A stretch of 64,000 nucleotides of DNA from Arachis hypogaea (lineage: Eukaryota; Streptophyta; Magnoliopsida; Fabales; Fabaceae), in NCBI RefSeq assembly GCF_003086295.3, contig NC_092052.1, positions 70,968,910 through 71,032,909 on the forward strand, written 5' to 3'. Position 1 is the first letter of the stretch, and each line of letters starts with the position of its first letter. The position numbers and the translations under genes were made by a program. Positions 21,961 to 32,401 of the stretch are shown here, one piece after another. The notes under the pieces were generated by a model. It made no database searches, was not told where the DNA came from, and saw nothing but the letters and a program-made list of their open reading frames with translations.

Positions 21961-22329
21961 CCACGCGTGCGCGTCGTTGGCGAATTCTCCTTCTCACGCG
22001 TACGCGTGGGTGATGCGTGCGCGTGGTCTTCAGTTCAGTAAATCCTCATTTCTTCATGAATTCTCCATTTTTGTATGTTTTTTCTTCATTCCTTCAATCC
22101 AATCTTTGCCTTTTAATCCTAAAATCACTTAACAAACATATCAAGACATCGAATGGAATTAAAGTGAATTAAAATTAGCGATTTAAAGGCCTAAAAAGCA
22201 TATTTTTACTCTTAAGCACAAATTAGGAGAAATTCACAAAATCATACTATTTCATTGAATAAATGTGAGAAAAGATGATAAAATCCCCTAAATTCAACAC
22301 AAGATAAACCACAAAATTGGGGTTTATCA
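21961..22329 (-). repeat. Fragment of a C-type LTR (minus strand, 5' part)
   Basis: Read on the minus strand it starts at 22329 as TGATAAACCCCAATTTTG and follows the C LTR to its CG-rich block (near 21961-22025, including GAGAATTCGCC). It is cut by the end of the B LTR, so B probably inserted into it. No polypurine tract flanks 22329, so it was a solo LTR or the outer end of a 5' LTR. The tip can pair GATAAACC with GGTTTATC. Confidence 0.8.
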
Positions 22330-23014
22330 GCTTGAAAAAAAAAACTATTTTGGATGTCATGTTTGGTGCCTTAGAGGCATTAAATTATTTTTACAGAAAC
22401 AGAGCGTTGTGCATACGCACATACCTGTGCTACGCACACCTCCTCCATTTTTCATCATCTGTGCGTGCGCACAGCCCTGTGCATATGCACACCCTTTATC
22501 ACCCCTTCTGTCTAGAGTGTGCGCACCTACTTGTGCGTGTGCACCCTACCCTTTTTTCCTTCTGTGCGTACGCACACCCTTGTGCGCACACACATTTCAC
22601 CCTTTTCCTTTTGTTGAAAAAAAAAAACTTCTTGTGCGTGCGCACAGCCTTTGACACCCCTTCTGTCGGGAGCGCTCGCACACCACTGTGTGTGTGCATA
22701 CCGCTTGTGCATTTCACCCAACCCACCCAGCCATTAACCCAGACCACAACTAGCCCAGCCTTCCGTCCGAAAGCCACCACCACCACTGGCGACCACCATC
22801 GCCTACTCTCTCTCTTCTTTCTTCTCTTTCTCCCCTCATTCTCTATTTCTTTCTCCCCTGTGCGCTGCACCTGTTTGTTGCGCCAAGCCCGAGCTTGCTA
22901 CACCGTCAGCGCTGGCGAGCAGCCCAGTCACAACCCCAGTGGCGGCGAGTTCTGTGCTGCCGTGTCTGCCCATGACCCACCTTCATCCCTTCTCTTTCCC
23001 TCTCGATAACGCAG
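22330..23014 (+). other. Element D: leader with TGTGCGTACGCACA palindrome array
   Basis: After a stretch resembling element C around 9690, about 22410-22700 holds at least eight variants of TGTGCGTRCGCACA. A C/T-rich part (22730-23014) follows, ending GCAG before GTTCTACA, the candidate splice donor. The long open frame 22317-23009 follows the repeat and is not considered coding. The 5' LTR, primer site and ORF1 of D are missing. Confidence 0.6.
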
Positions 23015-23983
23015 GTTCTACACTCATGCTCCATGTTTCTGTTCTTTTTTTCATCAATTTTCATTGCTTTTTAATTTTGCTTTTAATAATCTTGTTAGGT
23101 TTAGGTTAGTTAATTTCAATTTTCTGGATTGCAATTTGTTGTTGGCTTAATTGTTTTGGGTTGATTGCTACAGTGATTGATTTGAAATCTCTGTTTACAT
23201 ATGATGCACACCAAATGCTCGATAAATTGCCTGAGCAAAACTTTTTGTTTAAATCTTATGTTTGGCCAGCATGTGTCTTAAATTTTGTTTTCCTTAGGCA
23301 TTATAATGTACACTTGTGCAATTTTATGTGATTTTTGATGATGATTGAGCTTGAATTTTGTTATGCACTTAGTTGTTATTTTGGTTTAAATATTAAATTG
23401 GATTAAAATTTCAACTTTGATAATTTGTTGGGTGTGAATTCAACAGTGCATATCACGTTAGTTAAGTGAATTGGATGAAATTGCGTATTCATGGAGGTTT
23501 TGAACTTAAAGGATCACATACATAATCACCTGTTCTTTGAAGTTTCCAATTAAAATTGATTTTCATCAAGTTTATTACTTTTTGAACAAGGGCTGTGTTT
23601 GTCTGATTATTTTCCACTTTTGACATGAATAAGTAAGCTCTTCTAGTATTGAATTGGTTATTCTCTTTGTGCCAATTTTTGTTAATCTTACACTTTTATT
23701 GCACAATTACAATAACCAAGTTTTTTTTATCAATTCACTTTCATTGCCTTAGTCTAAGTCGTTTAAGCTTTAATTGTCATTCATCCTTTTTAGTTGCTAC
23801 TTAGGCCTCTTAATTGTGGAAAACCTCATTTTCTTTTGAACATATAACATTTTCAACTTGTTTTCCTCAGTTGGGTATTTGTTTACTTCATTGGCTCTAA
23901 TTTTGTATTTTAATTATTCCCTCTTATGATTTTGTGCCAATTATTTGTTTTCCCTGAGTTATATTCTATTTTTTCTTTTTCAG
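23015..23983 (+). other. Element D: candidate intron before ORF2
   Basis: It begins GTTCTACAC and ends TTTTTCTTTTTCAG directly before GATGCGTCG; T-rich, with no coding signal. It is the counterpart of 10585-11918 in element C, about 370 bp shorter. Confidence 0.5.
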
Positions 23984-23984
23984 G

Positions 23985-25143
23985 ATGCGTCGTAAAGATA
24001 AGGAGCTAGCTTCTTCATTGGCTCCTGCCACTGTTCGTCTGAGCACTCAGCCGGACACTTTTATAAATGAAGAGGCCCAAAACCAATACAAGAAGCTAGA
24101 AAAGAAGGCCTTCCACTTTCAGAGGGAATTGGATGTGCCGGCCAAATATGCGGATGCAATCCATAATCGGCTTGATTACTATTAGTGGAAATTCATAGAA
24201 TTTGATCCTTTAGAGATAAATGAACACTTGGTGAAAGAGTTCTATGGAAATCTACCGAGGGTGGACGCTGAGACAGTTTTCCTCCAAGGGGTACAGTTAG
24301 ACACCTCAACGCATGCATTTGAGGCTCTCCTTCAGCTTCCTCACATTCCTCTGAGCCGTGATGCTTATCCCAAGATAGTGGCGAATGTGATTAAGGGCAA
24401 TATATCACTAGACGCAGTCTTGAAGAAGATTGGCCAACCTGAGGCCTGTTGGGAGTACAGTATGGGAGAGAATGTAGTTTCCATCAGTATTGCGTGTTCT
24501 CATCTACACCCTGAGGTGAGGATTTGGTAGCAAATCATTGTTGACTACATACTGCCGAGTACGCATGCTACACATATCAGAGTCCGAGTGGTGGTGCTTC
24601 TTTGGGCTATCTTGAAGGGTAAGAAGATTTCTATTCTATCCCTAATTAGAGAGGCAATTTGAATGGTGAACAATAATCAGAAATACAACATTCCCTTCCC
24701 ATCGATGATTATGAGACTAGCCACATTATTTGGGGTAGAGCGGTGGCCGGGTGACCGGATGTCTACCCTTATGAATAGCTTCTAGTTTTTGCCATTTGGG
24801 GAATGGGAGGAGCCGGCACAGAAGAAGAGGAAGACTACTGAGCCATCATCATCATCAGCACCACCAGGGCCTTCAGTACTTGCACCAGCAGCTCGACCCA
24901 CTTATGAGTTGGTTCAGGATATTCTTTAGGAGCTCCGCTATCACGAGCACCGTAGTGAGCGTTATTTTTAGTGGATAGTGTCGAGGCTTGACAGAGGAGA
25001 CCCTAGACCACCTCCTGCACACACACCTGAGCCTGAGCCAGAGCTTGAGACTAAGCCACCAGCACAGGAGGAGGCAATTGAGGAGGCAGCTATGGAGACT
25101 ACTACTAACCCGACCAGAGCTATTATTGTGTACCAGCCACCAT
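23985..25143 (+). pseudogene. Element D: ORF2, putative plant transposon protein, seven nonsense codons and no frameshift
   Basis: The ATG follows CAG|G as in element C. One frame is readable to 25143: a basic start (MRRKDKE), a charged helix, HLVKEFYGNLPRV (the EFY motif), YILPSTHAT (the [ST]TH motif), a Pro/Ser-rich linker, an Arg-rich helix and a Pro/Glu-rich tail ending IVYQPP. In-frame stops are at 24183-24185, 24528-24530, near 24660, 24783, 24928 and 24970, and the final TAG at 25141-25143. Most are TAG where Gln (CAG) or Trp (TGG) would fit, as expected for C-to-T or G-to-A decay. Confidence 0.75.
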
Positions 25144-25206
25144 AGCACCTACCACCATCAAACGATGGAGCTTCATAGAACTAGTCACCCCCATCCTGAT
25201 TTTTTG

Positions 25207-25222
25207 GCACGGAGGACCATGC
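25207..25222 (+). other. RGGA hairpin after ORF2 (element D)
   Basis: GCACGG-AGGA-CCATGC: five of six positions pair. TTAAGTGTGGGAGAGG follows, as after ORF2 of C and H. Confidence 0.55.
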
Positions 25223-25428
25223 AATGCTTAAGTGTGGGAGAGGATTTGCTACTTCTGGGGGTAAAATTCTCTCCTAAACACTTTGTTATCCAGTTATTTT
25301 AGTTTTTATTATGCTTTTGTGGATATTTATAGCACTTTGACTAATGCACTATATACTATTATTTTGGTCATTTGTATATATGTTAGTTTGCTTCTAGTTT
25401 CTCTTTAGTATTGCATTTTCATTTTGGT

Positions 25429-25475
<47 letters not shown>

Positions 25476-25708
25476 TTTATTTTACTTGGTATATATTATA
25501 TATATTGCTTGTGATTGGATAATGTGAATAGTATAGTGCCTAGTTCAATTTTATCCTAATTGTTCATGATGGTTTTTGGATATCGGAAATTAGGAAAAGA
25601 ACTAGGTAAAATTTTGAAATTGCATCCATCACAACATACATAGATATATAGAAAATAATTTTGGTGAAAAACAGCAAAGATTTCCAAGAATTTTGTTTTT
25701 AGGGCGTT
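25223..25708 (+). other. Element D: truncated 3' spacer
   Basis: It matches the start of the C spacer up to TTTCCAAGAA...TTTTTAGGGC (compare 13715-13732), then jumps directly to the LTR. About 1.3 kb of spacer present in C, with the RGGA hairpin and polypurine tract, is absent. (TA)21 lies within it at 25431-25472. Confidence 0.7.
25431..25472. repeat. (AT)21 microsatellite
   Basis: Uninterrupted 42-bp AT run. Confidence 0.97.
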
Positions 25709-25895
25709 TGATAAACCCCAATTTTGTGGTTTATCTTGTGCGTAATTTAGGGAATTTTATCAACTTTTCTCACATTTATTCAATGAAATAGCATGGTTTT
25801 GTAATTTTCCTTTAATTTGTGCTTAGGTGTAAAATCATGATTTTTAGGCCTTAAAATTGGTAATTTTAATTTACCTTAATTCCATTCGATGCTTT
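25709..25895 (+). repeat. Element D: 3' LTR, left part (C-type)
   Basis: It starts TGATAAACCCCAATTTTGTGG and is collinear with the C LTR until interrupted by element E. It continues at 43586. The tip pairs GATAAACC with GGTTTATC. Confidence 0.85.
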
Positions 25896-27342
25896 TGATG
25901 ACATGTCATCATGTCATGCTTTTCTATGCTTTTTCATACAAGAAATTGATGATTAGTGCTTAAATACTGCATGCTTTTGTACTTAAATTGTATATTTCCT
26001 TGACCTTTTGATTTTATAAACTTTCCAAGAAATAAGAAGAAAAAGAAGCAAAAAAGCACAAAATAAGCTAAAAAGGAGAAAAGAGGAATTTTGGGGCACA
26101 CTTTGAAGCTGGAGCACACTTTGATGCCTTAGGCCACGCGAAAAGCGTGGCCCACGAAATAAGCAAAGAGAGCGCTCATTTGCAAAGAAAGCGCTATGTT
26201 TACTTACCAAGCATTTTTGGGCAAGTTAAAATTTGGAGACAAAGTTTTGCAAACAACGCGCATGCGTGCTTGACGCGCATGCGTCGATGGTGCATCTGGG
26301 ACAAGGCATGCGCACGCATGGCTGGTGCTGAAACGTGAATTGGGATTTTTGCTACCCACGCGCATGCGTACATGGCGCGCACACATGGGGTAGCGCTCAT
26401 TAAGCCAACGTAGCGCTCACTAAGTTAACGCTGCAAAGGACGCGTACGTGTGGGTGACGCGTACGCGTCGATGGGTGAAAATGCAGAAGGACGCGCAAGC
26501 GTCAGTAACGTGCACGCATGGATGAGTGAACGCTGCGCTCACTTTGAGAACGCAACGTTCCCCTGGGAGTAGAATTGTGGTTCAATTTATCTTATTCCAA
26601 GACCAAGTGAAATTTAAAGCAAGCAGAGCCCGTTTTCATCACTCAAAGGCACAAGGATCATCTAGAATAGGAATTTTGCATTTAATTGTAATTTGTTTTC
26701 AATTTGAATTTCATTTATAATTTAGGAATACCTATAAAAAGGCTTTAGTTCTGTTAGGAAGAAAGGAGCGCACAGTAGGAGTAGGAGTAGAATAGTGGCT
26801 CAGGCTGGAGGATTAGAGACTCCAGATCTCTCTTGGAGGATTAGATACTCCAGAGAGCTTAGTATAGTTGATACACTTTTACATTTCAATTGCATTGAAT
26901 TCAGTTTACTTTTATTGCAAATCTAAATCTTCTGCACTTTTATTTCTCTGCAACTTTACATTTCTGCTCATGATTCGATCTGATTCAATCTTCTTGCAAT
27001 TTAAATTTCCAGTCACTTGTTCTCAAGTTCTTTTCGATTTCTTGATCTATTGCTTTCTCTATTTTCCCAGCACCCAATGCCCTTTATAATTACTGCAATT
27101 TACTTTTCTTGCTCTCTAAGATTCTATACCTTCTGCACTTTATATTCTCTGCAATTTACATTCTGTTATCCAATGTTCATTCAATTCATCACTATTTGCT
27201 TGACTAGACTAATCACCTCACTAAAGTTGCTTGATCCATCAATCCCTATGGGATTAACCTCACTCTTGTGAGTTATTACTACTTGATGCGACCCGGTACA
27301 CTTGCTGGTGAGTTTGTGTGGAAATCTAATTTTCACCCATAA
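25896..27342 (+). repeat. Element E: 5' LTR
   Basis: The first 16 bases, TGATGACATGTCATCA, are a perfect palindrome. An eight-pair hairpin, GGCCACGC-gaaaa-GCGTGGCC, is at about 26132-26152. ACGCGCATGCGTC-type near-palindromes fill about 26255-26525. U5 has CTCAC-TCTT-GTGAG (27259-27272) and CCGG-loop-CTGG (27293-27308). The terminal CA reads AA. Confidence 0.9.
26733..26740 (+). promoter_or_regulatory. TATA box of E 5' LTR
   Basis: TATAAAAA in ATACCTATAAAAAGGC; the same box is in the 3' LTR at 31850-31857. Confidence 0.65.
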
Positions 27343-27348
27343 AGTTTT

Positions 27349-27366
27349 TGGCACCGTTGCTGGGGA
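27349..27366 (+). other. Primer-binding site of element E (tRNA-Asp)
   Basis: TGGCACCGTTGCTGGGGA, two mismatches to the complement of the tRNA-Asp 3' end. Confidence 0.85.
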
Positions 27367-27585
27367 TTGATATAGATCGACAATGATTAAGTGGGTGAGA
27401 AGTCTAGATTAAGCATTTTCTTTGTTTTTGTCCTTTTAATCTTCTATTTTCTGCTGAAACCAATGTGTTTGTGTTTTTGCCTCACTAAGAAATTCTTCTC
27501 TGTGACATGAATTTCAATTTTCATTGGTGATGTGTTTTACAAAATTCAAATGTAGTTTAACTCATCTTGTGATCAAAAAAATTTT

Positions 27586-29244
27586 ATGGGATATTACCCA
27601 CCATCACCAACTGACTATTCTAATGATGGCTGGGAATATCACCAAGAGATCACAGATTCTGAGCACTCCAATCAATGGAGATATGCTTCAGAACCACAAG
27701 ATGAACAAGACAATTTCATGGGATATTACCCACCATCACAATATGATTCAAGTCATTATCCTAATGATGGCTGGGAATATCACCAAGAAATGATAGATGA
27801 TGAAACAATTCACATGAGATATGATCCAGAACCACAAGATGATTTATGTCACTACCCTCATGGTGTCTGGACATGTCAACAAGAGTGTGAACAATCAGTT
27901 GAAATGGGATACTTCCCAGAGACATAATATGATCTAGATTTTGATGAGTCTAACAACTACTCATATTGTGGCTGGAAAAGTCAAAATCAAAGAGATCTTA
28001 GTGATCCATAATGTGTTCATCAAGAGACATCTTCACTGGAGTGTACTTTCAATAAATTCATGCAAGATTATCCCCCAATGCAACAAGATGATCCATACTG
28101 TGATGAATTCCACAATTCTTCAAGTTGTGATTGGGAGGATCAAGATCAGAGAGCACTCAATGTGTCATACTCCATTAATCAAGAGCCATCATCACTTGAG
28201 CAAACCTTCAATTCATTCATGCAAAATGGTCTAACCTCACCTCCCAGTTTCTCATATGAAAATCCTTCATCACTTGATGATGCCTCAACACAGTTTCCTC
28301 CACGATCCATACTAACCGCAAAATTCATTTCACAATTCACAAAATTCATTCCATGCCCACAAAATCTCTCTCAACCTTCATCCCTTGAGCTAGCATTTGA
28401 ACAATACCTACAAACATCCATAGACTCTTAGAAAGAACAAGAAACCCTCTGCAATAAGATGGATGGATATTTGGAGCAAGCAAGGAGAAATAAAGAATTG
28501 ATAAGCAAGGAAGATGAAGACCAATTGGTAGATGTGAAGGAGGAAGTAGAAGAGCAAGATAAAGAGGTTGCTGTATCAAGTGAAAATTCAATGGAGGAGG
28601 AGGTGGTGGAGTTATTTGAACCTGAAACTGCATATCCACAGAATCCACTTGAGATGACAAAGGAACATGAAAACTCACAACCCCCACAAACTTCCCTGAA
28701 CCAAAGATTCTCAACACTTGAATATGTGATTAAAAGACATGAAGAGGAGATGAAGAAATCTTGGGAAGAACAATAAACCTCTTCCATGAAAGTGCTATTA
28801 AATCAAATGTTGAGTGCAAAGGAGGAAGTGGAAGAACAAGAAAGTGAGGAAGACAATCAAGGACGTTCATACTCAAGTGAAGCAATAAGTTGCATAGAAG
28901 AAGGGCTCATTGAACTACTAATTCAAAAGGCTTTTGATGAAGATAATGCTCCAACCATCACACAACCACCAAGCATTGATATCCAAGAAGTGAAGGCAAC
29001 CAACAAGAACACCAAAGAAAGGATTATGACCAAGATACCAAGGACAACATTCAAGAAAAGGTCAACTGTAAACAATCCTACCCCTGATCCAGCAAGCAAG
29101 TTGAATTCAGTAAACAACAAAAGGAAGCTTGCTGAGAAGAGGCCAAGACAGGGGACAATAGCTGAATCTTCTCCCCCCTTGAGGTCATTCCTCTTAACAA
29201 ACTGGAAGAAGAGGAGGAAAGTGAAGAACAACATGTCAAGCTAA
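27586..29244 (+). pseudogene. Element E: ORF1, Tyr/Trp-rich repeat protein, four internal stops, no frameshift
   Basis: One frame is readable over 553 codons. The first part is built of about four diverged repeats of some 40 residues, each with a GYYPPS- or GYFPE-type start and a DGWEYHQE-type core. A Ser/Pro/Gln-rich middle, an acidic coiled-coil part and a basic tail (NWKKRRKVKNNMSS) follow. Internal stops: TAA 27925-27927, TAA 28009-28011, TAG 28429-28431, TAA 28774-28776; the final stop is 29242-29244. It occupies the gag position and ends just before the AGGCAA hairpin. The same layout is found in F and, more loosely, C. There is no protease motif. It may be a remodelled Gag; the function is unknown. 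Confidence 0.65.
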
Positions 29245-29263
29245 TGACACTAAAAGAGCGCTT

Positions 29264-29281
29264 GTTGGGAGGCAACCCAAC
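29264..29281 (+). other. AGGCAA-loop hairpin after ORF1 (element E)
   Basis: GTTGGG-AGGCAA-CCCAAC, six perfect pairs, 20 bases after the ORF1 stop, preceded by GACACTAAAAGAGCGCTT. Confidence 0.75.
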
Positions 29282-30010
29282 CTTAGGTAACATTTCATTT
29301 CTCTGCTTTGTTTTCTTTCTTTGCTTTTTTTAATTTCACTAAATTGGCATATGGTTACATTCTAAGTTTGGTGTTGCTTGGCAACAATCTGTTTCAATCT
29401 ATATGGATGATTGCATCAAAAATGAAAGTGTCACACTAAGATTCTAAGTTTGGTGTGCCACTTAATTTTATATGCAAAGCATCTAGCAACACCACTTGTC
29501 TGCATAATCATAATGCCTCTGCAGTTTTGTCTTTCTTTTGGATTTGGTTTTTCTTCTTTGCTTTAGTTATCTCCTCGTTCTCAATGCTTTCATTTATTTT
29601 CCTCCTTAACTATTTTTGTTAAATACCTTACCAAGAAATCCTTATTCATGACAGATTCTTCCCTTCGTAATTGTATTTAACATATAATAGTTGCCTCTGT
29701 TTTAGTTCAAATAAATTGACATAGGATTGCATTCTAAGTTTGGTGTTGCTATGCAACAAAATTTTCTTCAAATCTTTACTGGATACTTGCATCAATTCCA
29801 AGTGAAAGTGTCACACTAAGTTTGGTGTGCCACTCATTCTTTATGCAATGTATCATGCACACCCTCTTATTTTTGCAATCACAATGTCTCTGTTTCTCTG
29901 TGCTTTCATGGTTATTTTTAATTGTGCTTGCTTAAACACATGTGCTACTGACATTTCATTATGCAAGACACTCATGATCCATCTTAGCCCCATCACCATT
30001 GCTCTAATTA
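29282..30010 (+). other. Element E: spacer with repeated TAAGTTTGGTGT words
   Basis: Two tandem modules of about 370 bp (around 29340-29480 and 29710-29850) each hold TCTAAGTTTGGTGTTGC, a GCAACAA phrase and ACTAAGTTTGGTGTGCC. No gene is seen. Confidence 0.65.
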
Positions 30011-30028
30011 TTGCTTGAGGATGAGCAA
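30011..30028 (+). other. RGGA hairpin at the ORF2 position (element E)
   Basis: TTGCTTG-AGGA-TGAGCAA: five Watson-Crick pairs plus two G-T pairs. A purine-rich GGTATGGGAAGGGGGAAGAATAGG run follows. ORF2 is absent; only the phrase AAGGTCGTAAAGTTC (30099-30113), which follows ORF2 in G, remains. Confidence 0.6.
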
Positions 30029-30113
30029 GCATTCTGATTTTGGTATGGGAAGGGGGAAGAATAGGAGGAAAAGGACAACAGTAGAAAAGATGAATTACAA
30101 GGTCGTAAAGTTC

Positions 30114-30995
30114 CTTTTTTTCTCTCAGTTGTTTCTAGTAAATTGCATGGATTGTCTTTATCTTCTCTGTATGCATGTGTGTTATGAATAAGCATAGCTT
30201 GATTGCTAAATTGTAACATGTTGCTGTGACATCATGACTACCAACTTGAATTCTATGAGTTCAAAAGCAATAAAGTATCATGATCATAAACAAACAAGGT
30301 CATTAAAGAAGAATTTAGCATGAGCATACAAGTATTGGAAGGCTAGTATGATTAATTATTGCTCAATTGCATTAGATTTTATTTAATTGAAGTTTTCATC
30401 TAGGACATTTTATAAATTTTTTTTGAAATCATGGAAACCATGAAGAAGCAAGTGCAAATTAAGGCAAGAAAAGCAAAAGGGAAAGAATGAGAAAGCTGAA
30501 GGCTCTGAGTACCAATGACAATTCAATTGTTAAGTACTTGTGGTGTTTATGTATCAGGCAAAAAGCTTGAAAACAAAACACTTAGAGTCAAGGCTAGGCT
30601 CAAATGCAAAGGCACTCCCTCAAAGCTCAAGGCTCTGAGCATCAATGATTAGAGAGTCAAGAAAAGAAACAAATGAGCTTAATGAAGTCCTCTAATTAAA
30701 TGCTTGTGGTGCTTATGTATCAAGTGGTAATACTTGAAAACAAAGCATTTAGAGTGGTAGCTTTGTTATCAACTCATGGGGCAAAGCACCCAAAAGGAGA
30801 AGCTAATAAGAAAATGAAAAGCTTGTTTCAAGGAAGAAATATAAGGAAAAGATTTCATAAAATGAGCTAGATAGAAGCATCAATCATTTACATTTCTTTT
30901 GTGATTGTAGCATGCATAGAAAACAAGCAAACCATGAACATCAAATTGCTATTCTTCTCACCTTGGTTTGTCAAAAATTACTGCATGATTCTTTT
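30114..30995 (+). other. Element E: 3' spacer
   Basis: AT-rich. It has two copies of the phrase CTTGTGGTG(T/C)TTATGTATCA (about 30536 and 30702) seen also in F and G. No gene is seen. Confidence 0.6.
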
Positions 30996-31015
30996 CTTGC
31001 TTGGGGACAAGCAAG
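30996..31015 (+). other. RGGA hairpin next to the 3' LTR (element E)
   Basis: CTTGCTTG-GGGA-CAAGCAAG, eight perfect pairs, then ATTTAAGTTTGGTGTTG up to the LTR. Confidence 0.75.
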
Positions 31016-31032
31016 ATTTAAGTTTGGTGTTG

Positions 31033-32401
31033 TGATGACATGTCATCATGTCATGTTTTTCTATGCTTTTTCATACAAGAAATTGATGATTAGTGCTTAA
31101 ATATTGCATGCTTTTGTGCTTAAATGGTATATTTCCTTGATTTTTTGATTTTATAAACTTTGTAGGAAATAAGAAGAAAAAAAAAGCAAAAAAGCACAAA
31201 ATAAGCTAAAAAAGAGAAAAGAGGAATTTTGGGGCACACTTTGAAGATGGAGCACACTTTGATGCCTTAGGCCGCACTTTTGAAAGTGTGGCCCATGAAA
31301 TAAGCAAAGAGAGCGCTCATTTGCAAAGAAAGCGTTACGTTTACTTACCAAGCATTTTCGGGCAAGTTAAAATTTGGAGGCAAAGTTTTGCAAATGACGC
31401 GCATACGTGCTTGACGCGCACGCGTCGATGGTGCATCTGGGACAAGTCACGCACACGCATGGCTGGCGCTGAAACTTGAATTGGGATTTTTGCTACCCAC
31501 GCACACGCGTACATAGCGCACGTAGGGTAGCGCTCACTAAGTTAACGTTGCAAAGGACGCGTATGCGTGGGTGACGCGTACACGTCGATGGGCAAAAATA
31601 CAAAAGGACGCGCACGCGTCAGTGATGCGCACGCGTGGATGAGTGAACGCTACGCTCACTTTGAGAACGCAACGTTCCCCTGGGAGCAGAATTGTGGTTC
31701 AATTTATCTGATTCCAAGGCCAAGTGAAATTTAAAGCAAGCAGAGCCCATTTTCATCACTCAAAGGCACAAGGATCATCTAGAATAGGAATTTTGCATTT
31801 AATTGTAATTTGTTTTCAATTTGAATTTCATTTGTAATTTTGGAATGCCTATAAAAAGTCTTTAGTTCTGTTAGGAAGAAAGGAGCGCACAGTAGGAGTA
31901 GGAGTAGAATAGTGGCTCAGGCTGGAGGATTAGAGACTCCAGATCTCTCTTGGAGGATTAGAGACTCCAGAGAGCTTAGTATAGTTGATACACTTTTACA
32001 TTTCGATTGCATTGAATTCAGTTTACTTTTATTGCAAATCTAAATCCGCTGCACTTTTATTTCTCTGCAACTTTACATTTCTGCTCATTATTCGATCTGA
32101 TTTAATCTTCCTGCAATTTAAATTTCCAGTCACTTGTTCTTAAGTTCTTTTCAATTGCTTGATCTATTACTTTCTCTAATTTCCCAACACCCAATGCCCT
32201 TTACAATTACTACAATTTACTTTTCTTGCTCTTTAAGATTCTATCCAATTTACCTTCTGCACTTTATATTCTCTGTAATTTACATTCTATTATCCAATTT
32301 TCATTCAATTCTTCACTGTTTGCTTGACTAAACTAATCACCTCACTAAAATTGCTTAATCCATCAATCCCTGTGGGATCGACCTCACTCTTGTGAGTTAT
32401 T
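31033..32401 (+). repeat. Element E: 3' LTR, left part
   Basis: It starts with the same 16-base palindrome as the 5' copy. The hairpin at about 31272-31293 keeps GGCC ends but has different arms from the 5' LTR (GCACTTT/AAAGTGT instead of ACGC/GCGT). It is interrupted by element F within the U5 GTGAGTTATT sequence. Confidence 0.9.

Noticed and set aside
22317..23009. 230-codon open frame in the D leader
   Set aside because: It follows the TGTGCGTACGCACA array and the C/T-rich leader; overlapping frames on both strands are also open, as expected for a repeat.
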